From positions 733,001-797,000 of the forward strand of contig CAJQUW010012670.1 of the NCBI GenBank assembly GCA_907163375.1: a DNA stretch of 64,000 nucleotides, in the 5' to 3' direction. Positions 1 through 10,867 of the stretch are shown here, piece after piece. The stretch comes from Prostheceraeus crozeri. Its lineage: Eukaryota; Platyhelminthes; Polycladida; Euryleptidae. The notes below the pieces were generated by a model. That model searched no databases, was not told the origin of the DNA, and saw nothing but the letters and a program-made list of their open reading frames with translations. A program made the position numbers and the translations under genes. Within the stretch, counting starts at the first letter, position 1, and each line of letters opens with the position of its first letter.

Positions 1-557
1 TGAGTTCCGATATCGGACTTCTGACTTTCCATTGCTGATATCAGCTAAGGTGTCAGACTTATAGGTTAGTCAGTATAGCATGACTGACCATTTGATAATA
101 GTAGGCCGAAATCTTCAAACGGCTATAACTTTGCTTCTACAAGTCCTTTAGACTTGATTCAAAAAACATTTGACAGCTCTTGCTGTGCTGTAAGTGACAG
201 ACTACTTATAAACGTTTTATGAGTAGTACTAAAATACTGGAAAATTTAGATTCATATTTAATGATAATAATTAAAGTTTTTGAATTAAAAGCAGTCGTTT
301 ATGAGTATCTGCGACTTGGGTCGTTTCCTCTTGTAAATAACTCCACCGGTTTTCATGTCAAAAACGGTGCCCGAATACCAACACAGTGATATGACGCACG
401 CTCTGTCCGCTCGAGGTTGAATTTGTGGGTCGAGGCCTTGGGGTTGGGATAAGATCCCCTCTGAGTAATGCCTGTAACGGATTCAAGAGCCTAACGCCTA
501 GACGACTGCTATGTTTTTGGACTTAGTCTTTCAATACATATATGCAAGTAGTATGCT
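1..557. other. no gene recognised
   Basis: No convincing reading frame, RNA gene or known repeat was seen here. The virus-like element to the right may extend into or beyond this stretch, because its left edge was not found. Confidence 0.5.
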
Positions 558-608
558 ATGAACACTTGCCATCAAATTTTGTTTTTACCCTATCTTTACA
601 GAATCATA

Positions 609-1821
609 ATGACGAAACCGGGCAACGCCAAGATGTTAGTTGGTAAATGTAGTTGCGGCAAGATTGCCAGAGGCAGCGAGCTCAAGAAGCATATTAAAGA
701 GGGAAAGGTGGGCGCGCATATGAGAGAGGTGTTGTTGAGAGTGTGGGTACATCATCAGGTGGTATGTGGGGAAGTGAATGAGGAGAATTTTATTAAGAGT
801 CATAGCGAGTGCCCGAGTGGGAATATAGGTATGGCAGGGTTCAAGACGTGGTTTGAGGGAGAGTTGTTGGAAAGGGAAGAGGTGAGGAAGGCGGTGGCAA
901 CGATTGACGACGTGGTTGGGGAGAAAGTGGTGACGAAGGCGAGTGAGGAAGTTGAGTTGAGAGCGAAAATGAAGAAGGTTGATGTTGATTTGGATAAGGT
1001 GATTGAGGATTTGTTTGGGGATATCAGTGATCTGGAGGGGGAGGGGAAGGAAGTGGGTAAGCCGATGGCAGCGTCATCGCCACGGCGGGAAGAGGGGTGT
1101 GATACGGAGGCGTTTGTGAGGTTGAAGGATCGAATGATGTGGATGGAAAGTATGAATAGAAAAGTTTTGAAAGAGAATGAAGAGCTGATGGTGAAGGTTG
1201 AGGGGTATGGGGCAACGAGGGAAGAGTTGGAGAGCATGAGAAAGAAGGAGAAGGAATGGATGGCGGAAAGGAGCGAGTTGATGAGGAAGGCAGGTTTGGT
1301 GGAGAGTTTGCAGGCGAGTTCGTCGAGGAAGGATGAAGAGATTGAGCGGATGCGAAGCGTGGTGAAGGAGACGGAGGAGGTGAAGGGTATAAATAAGAGG
1401 TTGGCGGATGAAGTTGAGCGACTGCATGAGCGTTTGAAGTGTAGAAAAAGAAGAGTGTATGAAGTCTATCTTTCCCTCTTCCAAAACAATGTATGCGACG
1501 TCCCAACCATCACCGATGACCCCAACGTGACCCAACAATGTTATGAGGGCGACGGAGGCCGATGTCTCCATATGAATATGGACATCACCGGAGAGCTTGG
1601 GGACTTCGTCGTCCGAAAAGTTCGGAAGAAGGTGCCCAGTAAGTTTCCTCAACATGATCATTTTTGTAGCTCCTATTATTTTCCTTTCAGAGTTTTTGCA
1701 GAAATGGGAGGAGTGTCGGTGGACGGAGAACGACCCATGGGCCATCCTTCTAATGCAGCTAAAGCCGTCCCAAGCCCGCCACATATCTTCGGATATGGAA
1801 TGCAGAGGGGAAGAAAAATGA
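609..1821 (+). CDS. unclassified two-exon coiled-coil protein
   Basis: I do not recognise this gene. The likely start is the ATG at 609, just after an acceptor-like TTTACAG ending at 601. The frame stays open to a GTAAGT donor at 1639. Removing the 52-bp intron 1639-1690 (acceptor CCTTTCAG) keeps frame (phase 1 to phase 1) and ends at TGA 1821, giving about 386 residues. The N-terminus has a small Cys-containing segment (GKCSCGKI). Residues about 90-280 are Glu/Lys/Met/Val-rich with long coiled-coil potential. The C-terminal exon is Trp-rich (KWEECRW, DPWAILL). The coding strand is strikingly G-rich at 700-1450, unlike the AT-rich surroundings. It may be the leftmost gene of the PolB element or an independent gene. 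Long minus-strand frames over it are shadows of the purine-rich composition. Confidence 0.6.
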
Positions 1822-2343
1822 TGAAATGGAATGAAATGGGAGGGCACCCTTGCACCACATGCAACACATCACATACTTCTCTCTTCGGTAGTGAACAAGC
1901 GCTTCGTCACTCATGGATCCTACTGAAACAAGATTCGGCAAACGCTGTTTCGTACATGGTTTGCGCGATGCCTTACAACATTAGAATCTTGACTGAAAGA
2001 AATAGCACCTACAAAACTTTTTTCAAATCCATCTCGCAAGAAAGGATGATGTATAGAAACAAAATTCTTGAACGAACAGAAGTGTGATACCAAAACTTAG
2101 AACATTAAGTAAACTCAACAAAGTGTAATGTGTAATACTAGAAACTTGAAATATAAAGTCCATCACGTTGGTCATAATGTGCACATGCATTATTAAGTTT
2201 TGCTAGTCATTGAAATGAAAGATGAAGTATATTTCGCTACTGACAAAAACATATGAATGAACAAGAGTTATCAACCGAAGTTAGATTCCACTGAATCATG
2301 AACACTTGCAGAGGTGTACACTATGAGTGCTGTCAACATTTTA
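1822..2343. other. intergenic, nothing recognised
   Basis: Probable 3' flank of the coiled-coil gene on the left and of the minus-strand gene on the right. No gene or repeat seen. Confidence 0.4.
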
Positions 2344-2781
2344 TTAGGTTGAATCCAATTTCGTTTTGGAAATATCAATGACAATATGGTTTATTTTATT
2401 CAGAAGCAAATGATCACCACCACCGTAAAAGTTGTCCATCCGAGAAATAATCTTCCGCAGATGATGTGTATAAAACTCAGAAGCATCAGTAACATATTCT
2501 TGTCCATAGGAACGAAATTGAAAGTCAACACTTTCCGTTACTTCACCATGTGGAAAATGAATGTAATTGACATTTGCAAATAAGTGAGCCTTGATGATAC
2601 TGTCTTTGAAATAAGATATCAACTCCGTAAATATTTTTCGTGTATAGTCTAAACATGCTTCCAATTCTGTCTCCTCCCTTTGAAACTCAATGATGTAATC
2701 TTGTATTAAGCCTCCGAAGCTCTCTTGATGACAACGAATCGTACAATCATCATGTTTCAATGTATGGACTTCAGGTGCCAT
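2344..2781 (-). CDS. stand-alone PolB N-domain-like protein, copy 1
   Basis: A 145-residue protein of unknown function. Its C-terminal half (SEFYTHHLRKIISRMDNF, then LLLNKINHIVIDI) aligns with the proteins at 11649-12095 and 14255-14746, and with the N-terminal domain of the PolB protein in this window (about 4890-5300, NEWIERHATYLVSNLNKF then LVFDGIEKVDIKIN). The shared pattern is a helical stretch, a beta-rich centre ending in an aromatic/Ser motif (FRSYGQE here), an [DE]-F/W-Y helix and a terminal I-x-x-I-x-I-x-I strand. It lies head to head with the PolB gene, so the two may share the 2782-2968 promoter region. By inference it could compete with or assist the polymerase N-domain, perhaps in protein contacts. 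Confidence 0.6.
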   Translation of the reverse strand: MAPEVHTLKHDDCTIRCHQESFGGLIQDYIIEFQREETELEACLDYTRKIFTELISYFKDSIIKAHLFANVNYIHFPHGEVTESVDFQFRSYGQEYVTDASEFYTHHLRKIISRMDNFYGGGDHLLLNKINHIVIDISKTKLDST

Positions 2782-2968
2782 GCTTGAGTCTATTGCTAAA
2801 CATCATTTTGTCTAGGACGATTTCAATAACGCGTTACAAATGTGCGTGCGCACATCGGGAACTCTAGCTCGTCTGTGATTGGACGAGAGGTCTGATCCAT
2901 TCAACGCTTAGGAAAATCTTATAAAAGGCAGTGCACCAGCTCTGCTCTTCACATTTATCTTTCACAAG
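2782..2968 (+). promoter_or_regulatory. PolB promoter and leader exon
   Basis: TATAAAAGG lies at 2920-2928. About 30 bp downstream is a pyrimidine-rich CTCTTCACATTT, a plausible start site, and then a consensus donor (ACAAG/GTGAGTG, GT at 2969). The region between this gene and the divergent minus-strand gene also holds the palindromic GTGCGTGCGCAC (2842-2853). A non-coding first exon spliced to 3368 is likely. Confidence 0.5.
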
Positions 2969-3411
2969 GTGAGTGTCGGTGAGCTCCTGCCATCAGGTTG
3001 TTTTCATGTAGTCTCTTGCCATCAAGAGATTCGCTTCTGCTCATAAAACATATCATCGCTGTAATACCTCCTTTGCTCGAGCGTTCCTTCGGGACGGCGG
3101 GTACTGCCGTAGAGGGATTGCGTTGCACGGGTTGTTCGTCGTTTGTTAGACCGAAACCTCTGAGCCGTTGCTCATGTTGGGCGTTCGACTTCATACTCAA
3201 CGTGATGCTTTCTCTCGCCAGGTCAGAGTACTTTAGCCATTCGACAAAGGGTAGTCTTTATGATATGGAGTAGAGTGAAATGTAATTCATTAGATGTCAC
3301 TTCAATGATTGTTCCCATGAACAAAGTTGACTAGACAAATATAGCAACTTTTATCTTTCCTTTTCAGTGATCGAAATCTGCAAAGCTATCAATTCGTCTG
3401 CAAAGTCCGAA

Positions 3412-6400
3412 ATGGAATTTACGAAAATCGAAAATTACTGCATTGCCGCCGAGATGGAGAAGGCCACCATTGAGCAATGTAAGTTTTTGTGTGATGGGGT
3501 AAGGATGAGGTGCAGGTTGTGCTAATAAAACTCTTTAACTAACACCATTAGGTTTGCATTTGTGTTGAACGCAGGAATTAATTTTCATAAACCTCTAAAT
3601 AACACCATGAGGGTAGGAATCATGTCCTTATTAATTTTCAACGAAAATCAAAACCCCTAACCTCTCCCTACTCCGTGATTTTCAAAACCGAAACTAACAT
3701 TTCGAAAAATTCATTGTAATGTGTTTAGGGGAAATCTCTCACCACCCTCTCTTCTTCCGTTTCAGTGCATGAATGTATTCGAAATGGGGAACCCGTCCCT
3801 GAAGGAGCAATCGGGCAAGCTTACGAGCGGCTCGGAAAGTGTAAGTACCCTCACATATGAGAACTGAGAGTTGGAATGTCATGTTTTAGCACTTCCGTAT
3901 TCGTATAGCTTGCTCTCCATCATTGTTGTCTCCGCAACCTCTAATCTCATCTCTTTTTCCTCTCTACAGATTTAGCCAAGAAGGAGAAGTGGGAAGAAGC
4001 CGCGAGGCTTCTATACCGCAAGGAATTTCCAGCCCTACCTTCCCATCCATCTACCTCCGCCCAAGGTGCAACCCCTCTCTCGAGCTCGGGCATTGTCATC
4101 GCTCCACCTCCACCGCCTGCTCCGCTCCCTGCACCCGTCCCTGTTCCAGTCCTTGCTCCTCGTCACCACGTCCCTCCAACACCGAAGCCCAGGACCCTTC
4201 CACCCTCGGCTCGCGTCCCTCTCCTACCTCCTCCGCGTCCATCGGTGTTGCCGGAGTTGCAGTCCTTAGATGATAAGTATCCGTGATTGGGAAAAGGGGA
4301 TAAGACTTCAAACTTAAAATGATGATCATGCTACTAATCTCTTTTCTCTTTTCTCAACAGATCTGGCGGCCTACCTCCTGGACGGCGGCGTTCCCTACGT
4401 CCCATCATGAACCCAGCTTCGCCACCACCACCTGCAGCGGTCGAACTCCCTCTCCTCTCCGTCAAGCCGGTGGAGAGACTGTTGGAGCAGGAGGAGTTGG
4501 AGATAGTCGGACAGGAGAGGGAGATGGAAGTCGAAGAGAAGGACTTTCTATGCCAGCGGTGTGACAGGGTCTTCGCCTCAGCCTACAATGTGAGATGTCA
4601 CACCGCTGGCCATGCCTGCAGGGGAGGAAAGCGCCGACCGATCCCTCAACGATCCAAGTGTGAAGGTTGTGGACGCACGTTCTACAACAACACCAACTTG
4701 CAAGTACACATCGAAGGCGGTTCCTGTGGCAGTGTTAGACAACCAACAACGTCATCAGGTAGGAAGCATCCTTCATCGCACGTCGGCTTTTCCTGTTCTT
4801 CATGTCAGACGACCTTTCCTACAGAGTTTGTTCTTTCTTCGCACACACTCTGTCACACTCATCCCACTGAGCTTTACACTGACAACAACGTCACTCTAAG
4901 GCTGAGCAAGTTTTCCCTTGAGAGACTCGTTCGCGATTATGAGTTAGGAAGCTCTGAAGCTGTGCAAGACATTCATCCTTTCTTGATGAATAATATAGGC
5001 TTAATTCATCAAATGTTGGCGAGTTTAGATAGATTTTTACTTAAGGGCATGTTCTATCTCACTGCTCGTTTCAATAAGGTAGACAGTAGCACGGGAGAAG
5101 TAGAGTCCACTGTGACCATTAGGATAGCGTCCTGTGCTGCTGATCTCATAGGTGATGTAAACGAGTGGATAGAGAGACATGCGACCTATCTCGTCAGCAA
5201 CTTAAATAAATTTAATGAAAGAGACAGCGGTCTGGTCTTTGATGGGATAGAGAAGGTAGACATCAAAATCAATCTTTTAGAAAATTTACAAGGGAGCGGT
5301 TGTTTCACCCTCCCCAAAGCACTGGCTGACAAAAAGGCTGTCATCAATGTAGAGTGTCAGTCCCAGTGTTTCAAGTATGCCGTCCTCTCCATTCTTCACT
5401 ATAATGATATAGGTATGCATCGTCAAAGAGTTACTTTCTATCGTGAATGGGAGGATGAGCTTAAGTTTGACGGGTTAGATGTCAACACATTAGATTTTAA
5501 AGGCATCGCCCAATTTGAAAAACTCAATAACATTAAGATCGTCATCCATCTCTTGGAAAAAGGTCTGAAGGGTGTTAGGTATAATAATCGCCAAAGTAAC
5601 TTCGACCGGGTTGTCAATCTCCTCCTAGTCTATAGCGACAACCACCCAGAATGGCATTATTGTGGCATTCCTAACATTTCAAAGTTATACCATCATCAAG
5701 CAACCTATAGGAACAATTTCTACTACTGTGATCGCTGCACACGGCGCTTTAGGTCAAAACCATTTTTTGAAGAGCATTACGAGTGGTGCTCTCGGGGTAA
5801 ACTTCAAATGGAAGTCATGCCCAAAGATAAATTTTATAGGTATGAGGAAAACGGCAATGAGCTCAGTCCCATATGTACCATCTATGCGGACATTGAATGT
5901 TACATTGAACAAGAAGATCTAAGTCATGAGCCAGCAGCCATTGCCTGCTATGAAGTTTGGCATCCATATTATAGGAAACAAAATAAAATGCATGTGTGGC
6001 AAGGCGAGGAGTGCGTTGAAAACTTCCTCAACTTTTTAGATAGGAAAGCCCACTTTCATCAACGCTATGAAACGGAGCTGACTAGGAAACCCATGTGCTT
6101 CACAGAAGCCGATAGACACAAGTTTGATAGGACCATGGAATGTCCCCGCCGCTGTTCATCCTTTGATGATCAGCAACATAAGAAAGTGAGGGACCATTGC
6201 CATCTCAGTGGTAAATTTTGGTCTGCCTTATGCAGTAAATGCAATATGAAACTTAGGCTCAAACGGCGAACGCTCCCCGTCATCTTTCATAACTTCATGT
6301 TATTTCATGTTATGATGCTCACATCATCATTCGCCATGGATTCGGTAAAATGAAATCCTGGTCATCCAAAGTGATTGCACAAAGTAAGGAAAAATTTATG

Positions 6401-8398
6401 TGCATCACTGCTAAAGTCCAAGTAGATAAGACGAAGGAGGGGAAGCCTGTCTTCTATGACATAAAGTTTCTAGACAGTTTCCAGTTTATGTCTTCTTCCT
6501 TAGCCGCGTTGGCTAATAATTTAGAAACATTTCCCCTCACTCAACATTTAAAGAAAGACTATCCCAACATAAGTGACAGTCTGATGCGACGGAAAGGGGT
6601 GTTTCCTTATAGTTATTTTAGTTCAATGGATACATTGAAAGAAACATCACTTCCGTCCATCGATAAATTCAAAAATGATTTGACGGGTGAGGACTGTTCG
6701 CTGGATGATTATAGGCATGCAGAGCAAGCATGGTTAGAATTTAGGTGTCGCACTTTTGGTGACTACATGCTTGCCTACTTAAAATTAGACGTCTATCTGT
6801 TGGCTGACGTATTTGAGACTTTTAGGAAAGTCACATTAGAACAGGACGCCTTAGACCCCCTCCATTTTGTTGGTCTGTCGGGTCTGTCCGATCAGTCAGC
6901 CTTCAAGATGACGAAAGAGAGAATACATTTACTGCAAGATGCAGAAATGTACACGTTATTTGAACGTGGTATTAGGGGTGGCTTAACATTTGTCAACAAA
7001 CATGTTGTCAACAGCACCCAAGACATAGGATCGACCACGCATTTAATGTACATAGACCAAAATAATTTGTATGGGAGTGCATTATCCAAGCCTACGCCAC
7101 AGTCTGACTTCCAATGGGTAGAGCCCCATGACATTGAACACTTCTCCAATCCAGCACACATCATGGCACTGGGAGATGAGGCCGACATAGGTTATTTATT
7201 TGAAGTCGACCTCATCTATCCAGACTGTATTAAGAATAGAACCGTTGATTTTCCTCTCGCACCCGAATCTGGCATAGTCAGTCCAGATATGTTCTCTCCC
7301 TTTATGGAAGAACACAATAAGAAATATGAGGCGGAAAATGACTTACACTATAAACCCACTAATCAGTTGTTGCTCACCCAATTGAACAAGCAGCATTACA
7401 TCGTGCACTATTCCATCCTCAAATTCTATCTAGGTATGGGGATGCAACTTGACAAAGTCCATCGCGTTATCCAGTTTAGGCAGAAGCCCTTTTTAAAACC
7501 TTATATAGAATTTAATAGCAAGAAACGGGCTGAATCCAAGAATCCTTTCGAAAAGGACTTCTTTAAATTTAAGAATAATGCCCTCTTTGGTAAAACCATG
7601 GAGGATATAAGAAAGCGCATGGACTATCGTATCGTAACTGATCCGGAAACGAGTATCAAGTTATGTCGCTCGCCGTTGTTTTGCCACCATGATGTCATTT
7701 CCGAAGACATCACTGGTTTTAAAATGCTAAAATCTAAAGTAGAACTTTGCAAGCCCATTTATGTCGGTCAAGTTGTATTGGATCACTCCAACTTAGAAAT
7801 GTACAAGTTATTTTACCACACGTTTAAAACGTGTCCATTGATCCAACATGTGGAATTGGTAGGAGGTAATACAGACAGCTTCTTTCTAGCTTTGACAACC
7901 ACTAGCCAAGTCAAGCAGGAAGACATTTTGAAATATTTAGCACCCAAGTTTGATAGTTCCAACTATCCCACTGACCATCTGCTTTACTCTACCTCAAATA
8001 AAGCGAAGCTTGGCTGCTTCAAGGATGAGTGTGCCGGCAAACAGATAGAGGAGATGATCTTGCTTCGTCCCAAGATGTACTCCATGAAGCTAAAATCCTC
8101 AGAGCTTTCTATAAAACGGGCGAAAGGCATCTCGAAGTCAATCGTTAGAAAAATGACACATTGGGACTATCAAGATGCCTTAGATTCACTTAAAATTAAA
8201 AAAGTAGAAATGACCATTTTAAAATCACAATCGCATCAAGTCAGAACAACGACGTTTAGGAAACGAGGTCTCTCAGCTTGGGAAGACAAGCGATGCTGGA
8301 TGAGTCCTAACCACTCATTACCGTACGGCCATCCAGACACTCATCTACCTCCACCCAAGAGACAGAAACTTTCTCCTCCTCCGTCCGGCGATGTATGA
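3412..8398 (+). CDS. PolB: protein-primed family B DNA polymerase with zinc fingers (fossil)
   Basis: The replicative polymerase of the element. Small 5' exons 3368-3478, 3766-3840 and 3970-4276 have matching splice sites and phases (acceptors TTTTCAG, TTTCAG, CTACAG; GTAAG-type donors) and feed exon 4361 onward. Exon 3970-4276 encodes a Pro-rich linker. Then come three C2H2-like fingers (4550-4860), an N-domain with paralogues elsewhere in the element (4890-5300), the family's KKAVINV..CFKYAVLSILH segment (5330-5400), exonuclease motif I ADIEC (near 5888), an HNH/endonuclease VII-like module VRDHCHLSGKFW (near 6186), exonuclease motif III YLKLDVYLLADVF (near 6775), polymerase motif A DQNNLYGSAL (near 7050), motif B KNNALFGKT (near 7570), motif C NTDSFF (near 7866) and RPKMYSM (near 8065). 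The HNH module inside PolB is familiar from Polinton-type polymerases. About one break; not whole as it stands. Confidence 0.85.
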
Positions 8399-8560
8399 TG
8401 ATGAATGCTTCCTCTCTGTTGTGGTTGATGTTTTGCTTTTTCGCTCCATGGCGTTTTCTATGGGGGTGTTGTGAGTGAGTGCCTTGTAACATGCGTCCAA
8501 CTCCTGATCACTTCATATCATGACTTACATATCAACTGATTTTTCCTGACGTTGTTTTAT

Positions 8561-8641
8561 CCCTGCACATGAGTGACTTTGTTTTCTCCCTGCACATGAG
8601 TGACTTTGTCTTCTCCCTGTACATGAGTGACTTTGTTTTCT
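8561..8641. repeat. 27-bp tandem repeat, 3 copies
   Basis: CCCTGCACATGAGTGACTTT-containing units begin at 8561, 8588 and 8615, almost identical. They lie just downstream of the polymerase stop and make a short minus-strand ORF that is only repeat-derived. Confidence 0.85.
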
Positions 8642-8829
8642 CCGGTGATGTGATCCATAAAAACTTTGTTTTCTGCTGCCATCAGTATTAACTATGTGTG
8701 ACTGTGATGAAATGTCCTTCATTCAATAACATATCATGTACAGACTGTCTCGCTTTTCTTTTGACATAAAGATGGGATTCTCACTCAATAGATAGAAGTA
8801 AAAGTTTTGATCATTTTGTAAGATGGGTA

Positions 8830-9240
8830 GGGTTAGAAAGAAAGTTGATGATTGTGAAGTTAGAAATATAGTTATAACCATATCACTGTTTGTAAGATAG
8901 GTCAAATGTAAATGAAGTCAGAATCACTTCACTGTTTGTAAAGTTAGAAATTAAGTTATAACCATGTCGCTGTTTGTAAGATGGGCGAAATATAAAATGA
9001 AGTTAGAGTCACTTCACTGTTTGTAAACTTAGAAATAAAGTTGACGTTTGTAAAGTTAGAAATAAAGTTGATGATTGTAAAGTTAGAAATAAAGTTATAA
9101 CCATATCACTGTTTTTAAGATAGGTGAAATATAAATGAAGTCATAACCATGTTAGAGTTTGTAAAGTTAGAAATAAAGTTGACGTCTGTAAAGTTAGAAG
9201 GAAAGTTGATGATTTGAAGTCATAACCATGTTAGAGTTCG
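8830..9240. repeat. diverged AT-rich tandem repeat block
   Basis: Recurring GTAAAGTTAGAAATAAAGTT, ATAACCATRTCACTG and TAAGATRGGTGAAATATAA phrases appear in varying order. They are short-period diverged repeats without coding potential. Confidence 0.65.
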
Positions 9241-9299
9241 TAAGTTATCATCCTCACCAACGAATGTAACATCATGAAATTTTCTTCGTCTTAGGAAAC

Positions 9300-9565
9300 A
9301 TAAAGTCTATAAATAGCTCTGACTCATGAGGTGGTAAGGCGCCAGTCAGTTAGATAAGAATCTAATCAGTCTTGTTCAACCTTTTCACCGACACGTGTGT
9401 GGGCGTTATTTATCAGACAAAGCGATGGCGCCTCACGTCAGACAGCGTGACCTTTTCACCGACAAGTGAATGGATATCATTTCATGTCTATAAATAGCAC
9501 TGACTCATCATAAAGTGATGAACCTTGTTGATGACCTCTTCACCGACAAGTGTATGGCGATAGTT
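9300..9565 (+). promoter_or_regulatory. duplicated TATA/TGACTCAT block
   Basis: TATAAATAG occurs at 9308-9316 and 9489-9497, each followed within a few bases by CTGACTCAT. Three copies of CTTCACCGACA-GTG-like sequence follow (about 9378, 9451, 9533). It looks like a duplicated plus-strand promoter, but no plus-strand gene follows. Confidence 0.4.
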
Positions 9566-9735
9566 CATTGCGATGACTCATTCAAAACGCATCATGTGAT
9601 TAACACGATTCTATTAACTGTGACTCATACAGATAACGCATTAAATATTTAACAATGTCAGCTAATTTTTCTGACATCACGTAAACCAGTCATGATACAA
9701 TGTCCGTTGTGAAACACCGCAATATGTACAGGATG

Positions 9736-10140
9736 TCACTTCCGAATCAGAGCAGCAGGAAAGAGTTCAGTTTCATAAAATATACAATGATTACTGGTTT
9801 TAATGTTGGCTAGATTCACTAACATCTTCAATTGAACAGACACTACTATATTCTTCAATGTCAGGGGACTGAGGCGAAGATGAGGCATGAGTGTTCGCAT
9901 TTTCTTGACGACTTCGTAACACATGGACTGCATCACGAAATGAGAAAGGTTTCCTAGGACTTGGATTTTGCCGCAGCGAAAGATTTGAAGATTTCGACCG
10001 TTGCTCATGCGAATGACTAACATTTGCGGACGACCGCGATGATAGACTGAATCGGGAAGATGGGTATGCAACTGTTCTAAATCGATGTCTTTTCTGAGGT
10101 TCATTTCGCGCATGGCGTTGATGATGCCGATGGGGAGCAT
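9736..10140 (-). CDS. TATA-binding-protein-like protein (fossil element)
   Basis: A 134-residue protein that aligns by eye with the conserved core of eukaryotic TBP. ML-VIRM, NGRNLQIFRCGKIQVLGN matches the VIMRI...ALIFSSGKMVCTGAK segment of repeat 1. LTLKNIVVSVQL matches FKIQNMVGSCDV at the start of repeat 2. YETELFPAALIRK matches YEPELFPGLIYRM. TBP binds the TATA box and nucleates the transcription complex in the nucleus. Only the repeat 1 core and the first part of repeat 2 lie in this frame. The start is supported by TATAAAAGGG about 35-45 bp upstream (10175-10184). An element-encoded TBP fits the TATAAAA boxes of its other genes (inference). I do not know it as a standard Polinton gene. 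Confidence 0.75.
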   Translation of the reverse strand: MLPIGIINAMREMNLRKDIDLEQLHTHLPDSVYHRGRPQMLVIRMSNGRNLQIFRCGKIQVLGNLSHFVMQSMCYEVVKKMRTLMPHLRLSPLTLKNIVVSVQLKMLVNLANIKTSNHCIFYETELFPAALIRK

Positions 10141-10498
10141 GACTCACAAATGACATGAGGGTTGAGTGAACTTCCCTTTTATACTTTTCCCATGAGGGTT
10201 TTGGAATCACAATGTAGCAGTGATCATTATGTAGAATCATCTCTTGAATGCGAATAAATACAATGCCGTCTCCAATGTTAATGACACGGCAAGAGTGGGA
10301 TAGGATTGCGCGAAGCAACTTTCGTAGATGAAAGCGTTCTAGAGTTATCTGAAGTTGACGTTTCGTATCATGAAATGTACCACACTGACTTTTCCATGAT
10401 ACATGGAGCCATGCTGATAATGTCCACATGATTAAAACCTGAGTGAAGAAGGGTATGCCTAAGAACGAAGGAGAGAGAGTCATGTTCATGTGTGGCAT
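9800..10498 (-). CDS. overlapping ORF with N-terminal hydrophobic segment
   Basis: A 232-codon frame overlapping the TBP-like gene in another frame. Residues about 8-32 are hydrophobic (signal- or anchor-like), then comes a helical/beta segment (LERFHLRKLLRAILSHSC), and the last 110 residues are Ser/Arg/His-rich and overlap the TBP-like gene. The part above 10140 is the only credible unique coding section. The overlapping part may be only a shadow. No family recognised. Confidence 0.3.
   Translation of the reverse strand: MPHMNMTLSPSFLGIPFFTQVLIMWTLSAWLHVSWKSQCGTFHDTKRQLQITLERFHLRKLLRAILSHSCRVINIGDGIVFIRIQEMILHNDHCYIVIPKPSWEKYKREVHSTLMSFVSHAPHRHHQRHARNEPQKRHRFRTVAYPSSRFSLSSRSSANVSHSHEQRSKSSNLSLRQNPSPRKPFSFRDAVHVLRSRQENANTHASSSPQSPDIEEYSSVCSIEDVSESSQH
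10175..10184 (-). promoter_or_regulatory. TATA box of the TBP-like gene
   Basis: TATAAAAGGG on the minus strand, about 35 bases before the ATG at 10140. It matches the box before PolB. Confidence 0.6.
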
Positions 10499-10587
10499 GG
10501 TGACTGTACATTTTCTTTCTTGATACGGTGGCCGTTAGGCCGTGGTCTCATAAAGACCGATGGTGAGTTCTCAGTGTCTGGAGAGTG

Positions 10588-10842
10588 TTACTGTAGTTGC
10601 TCATCATCAACATGGACATTATTTTTAAAGGTTATGGAGACAAGATAGGGATTCAACGTAAACAACCTTCCGTCCCTGCGCGGACACATGTAGATGGTTT
10701 GAATTTTAATTTCGAAGGAGTAGAATCCTTTTCCCAAAATGGGGAGTGGTTTGCAATTGAGTAAGTCGAATTCGCTGCCCTCCTTTTCATGGATGATGAG
10801 ACAGTGTCTATCCATATGAACATACATGTATCGTCTTTCCAT
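10588..10842 (-). CDS. small repeated-domain protein, unit 1b
   Basis: An 84-residue protein of unknown function. The segment GKGFYSFEIKIQTIYMCP followed by RRDGRLFTLNPYLVSI matches the frame at 12979-13302 (GAGFYSFHIEVPAVYVRP, then GNLISLNLRIAQI) and more weakly the frames at 10868-11224 and 13309-13707. The common core is a strand pair ending in [APQT]-[AT]-[VI]-Y-[LVM]-x-P, a variable loop, then a second strand and a helix. It lies directly downstream of 10868-11224 on the same strand, mirroring the order in the second module. Confidence 0.5.
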   Translation of the reverse strand: MERRYMYVHMDRHCLIIHEKEGSEFDLLNCKPLPILGKGFYSFEIKIQTIYMCPRRDGRLFTLNPYLVSITFKNNVHVDDEQLQ

Positions 10843-10867
10843 AATAGGAACTTGTGACCGCTTCCCA

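Larger units (their letters stand above)
8399..9735. other. 1.3-kb intergenic region rich in repeats
   Basis: No protein gene is supported. The stretch holds 27-bp repeats (8561-8641), many diverged copies of a GTAAAGTTAGAAATAAAGTT-like unit (8830-9240), and a block with two TATAAATAG boxes and three CTTCACCGACA motifs (9300-9565). It separates the plus-strand PolB gene from the minus-strand gene row, where an origin or a shared control region would sit in a compact virus-like genome (inference). Confidence 0.5.

Noticed and set aside
800-1847. Long minus-strand frames over the coiled-coil gene
   Set aside because: They mirror a purine-rich coding strand and encode only Ser/Pro/His/Leu-rich low-complexity sequence.
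2998-3273. Plus-strand ORF before the polymerase exons
   Set aside because: It lies in the predicted first intron of PolB and has no recognisable domain.
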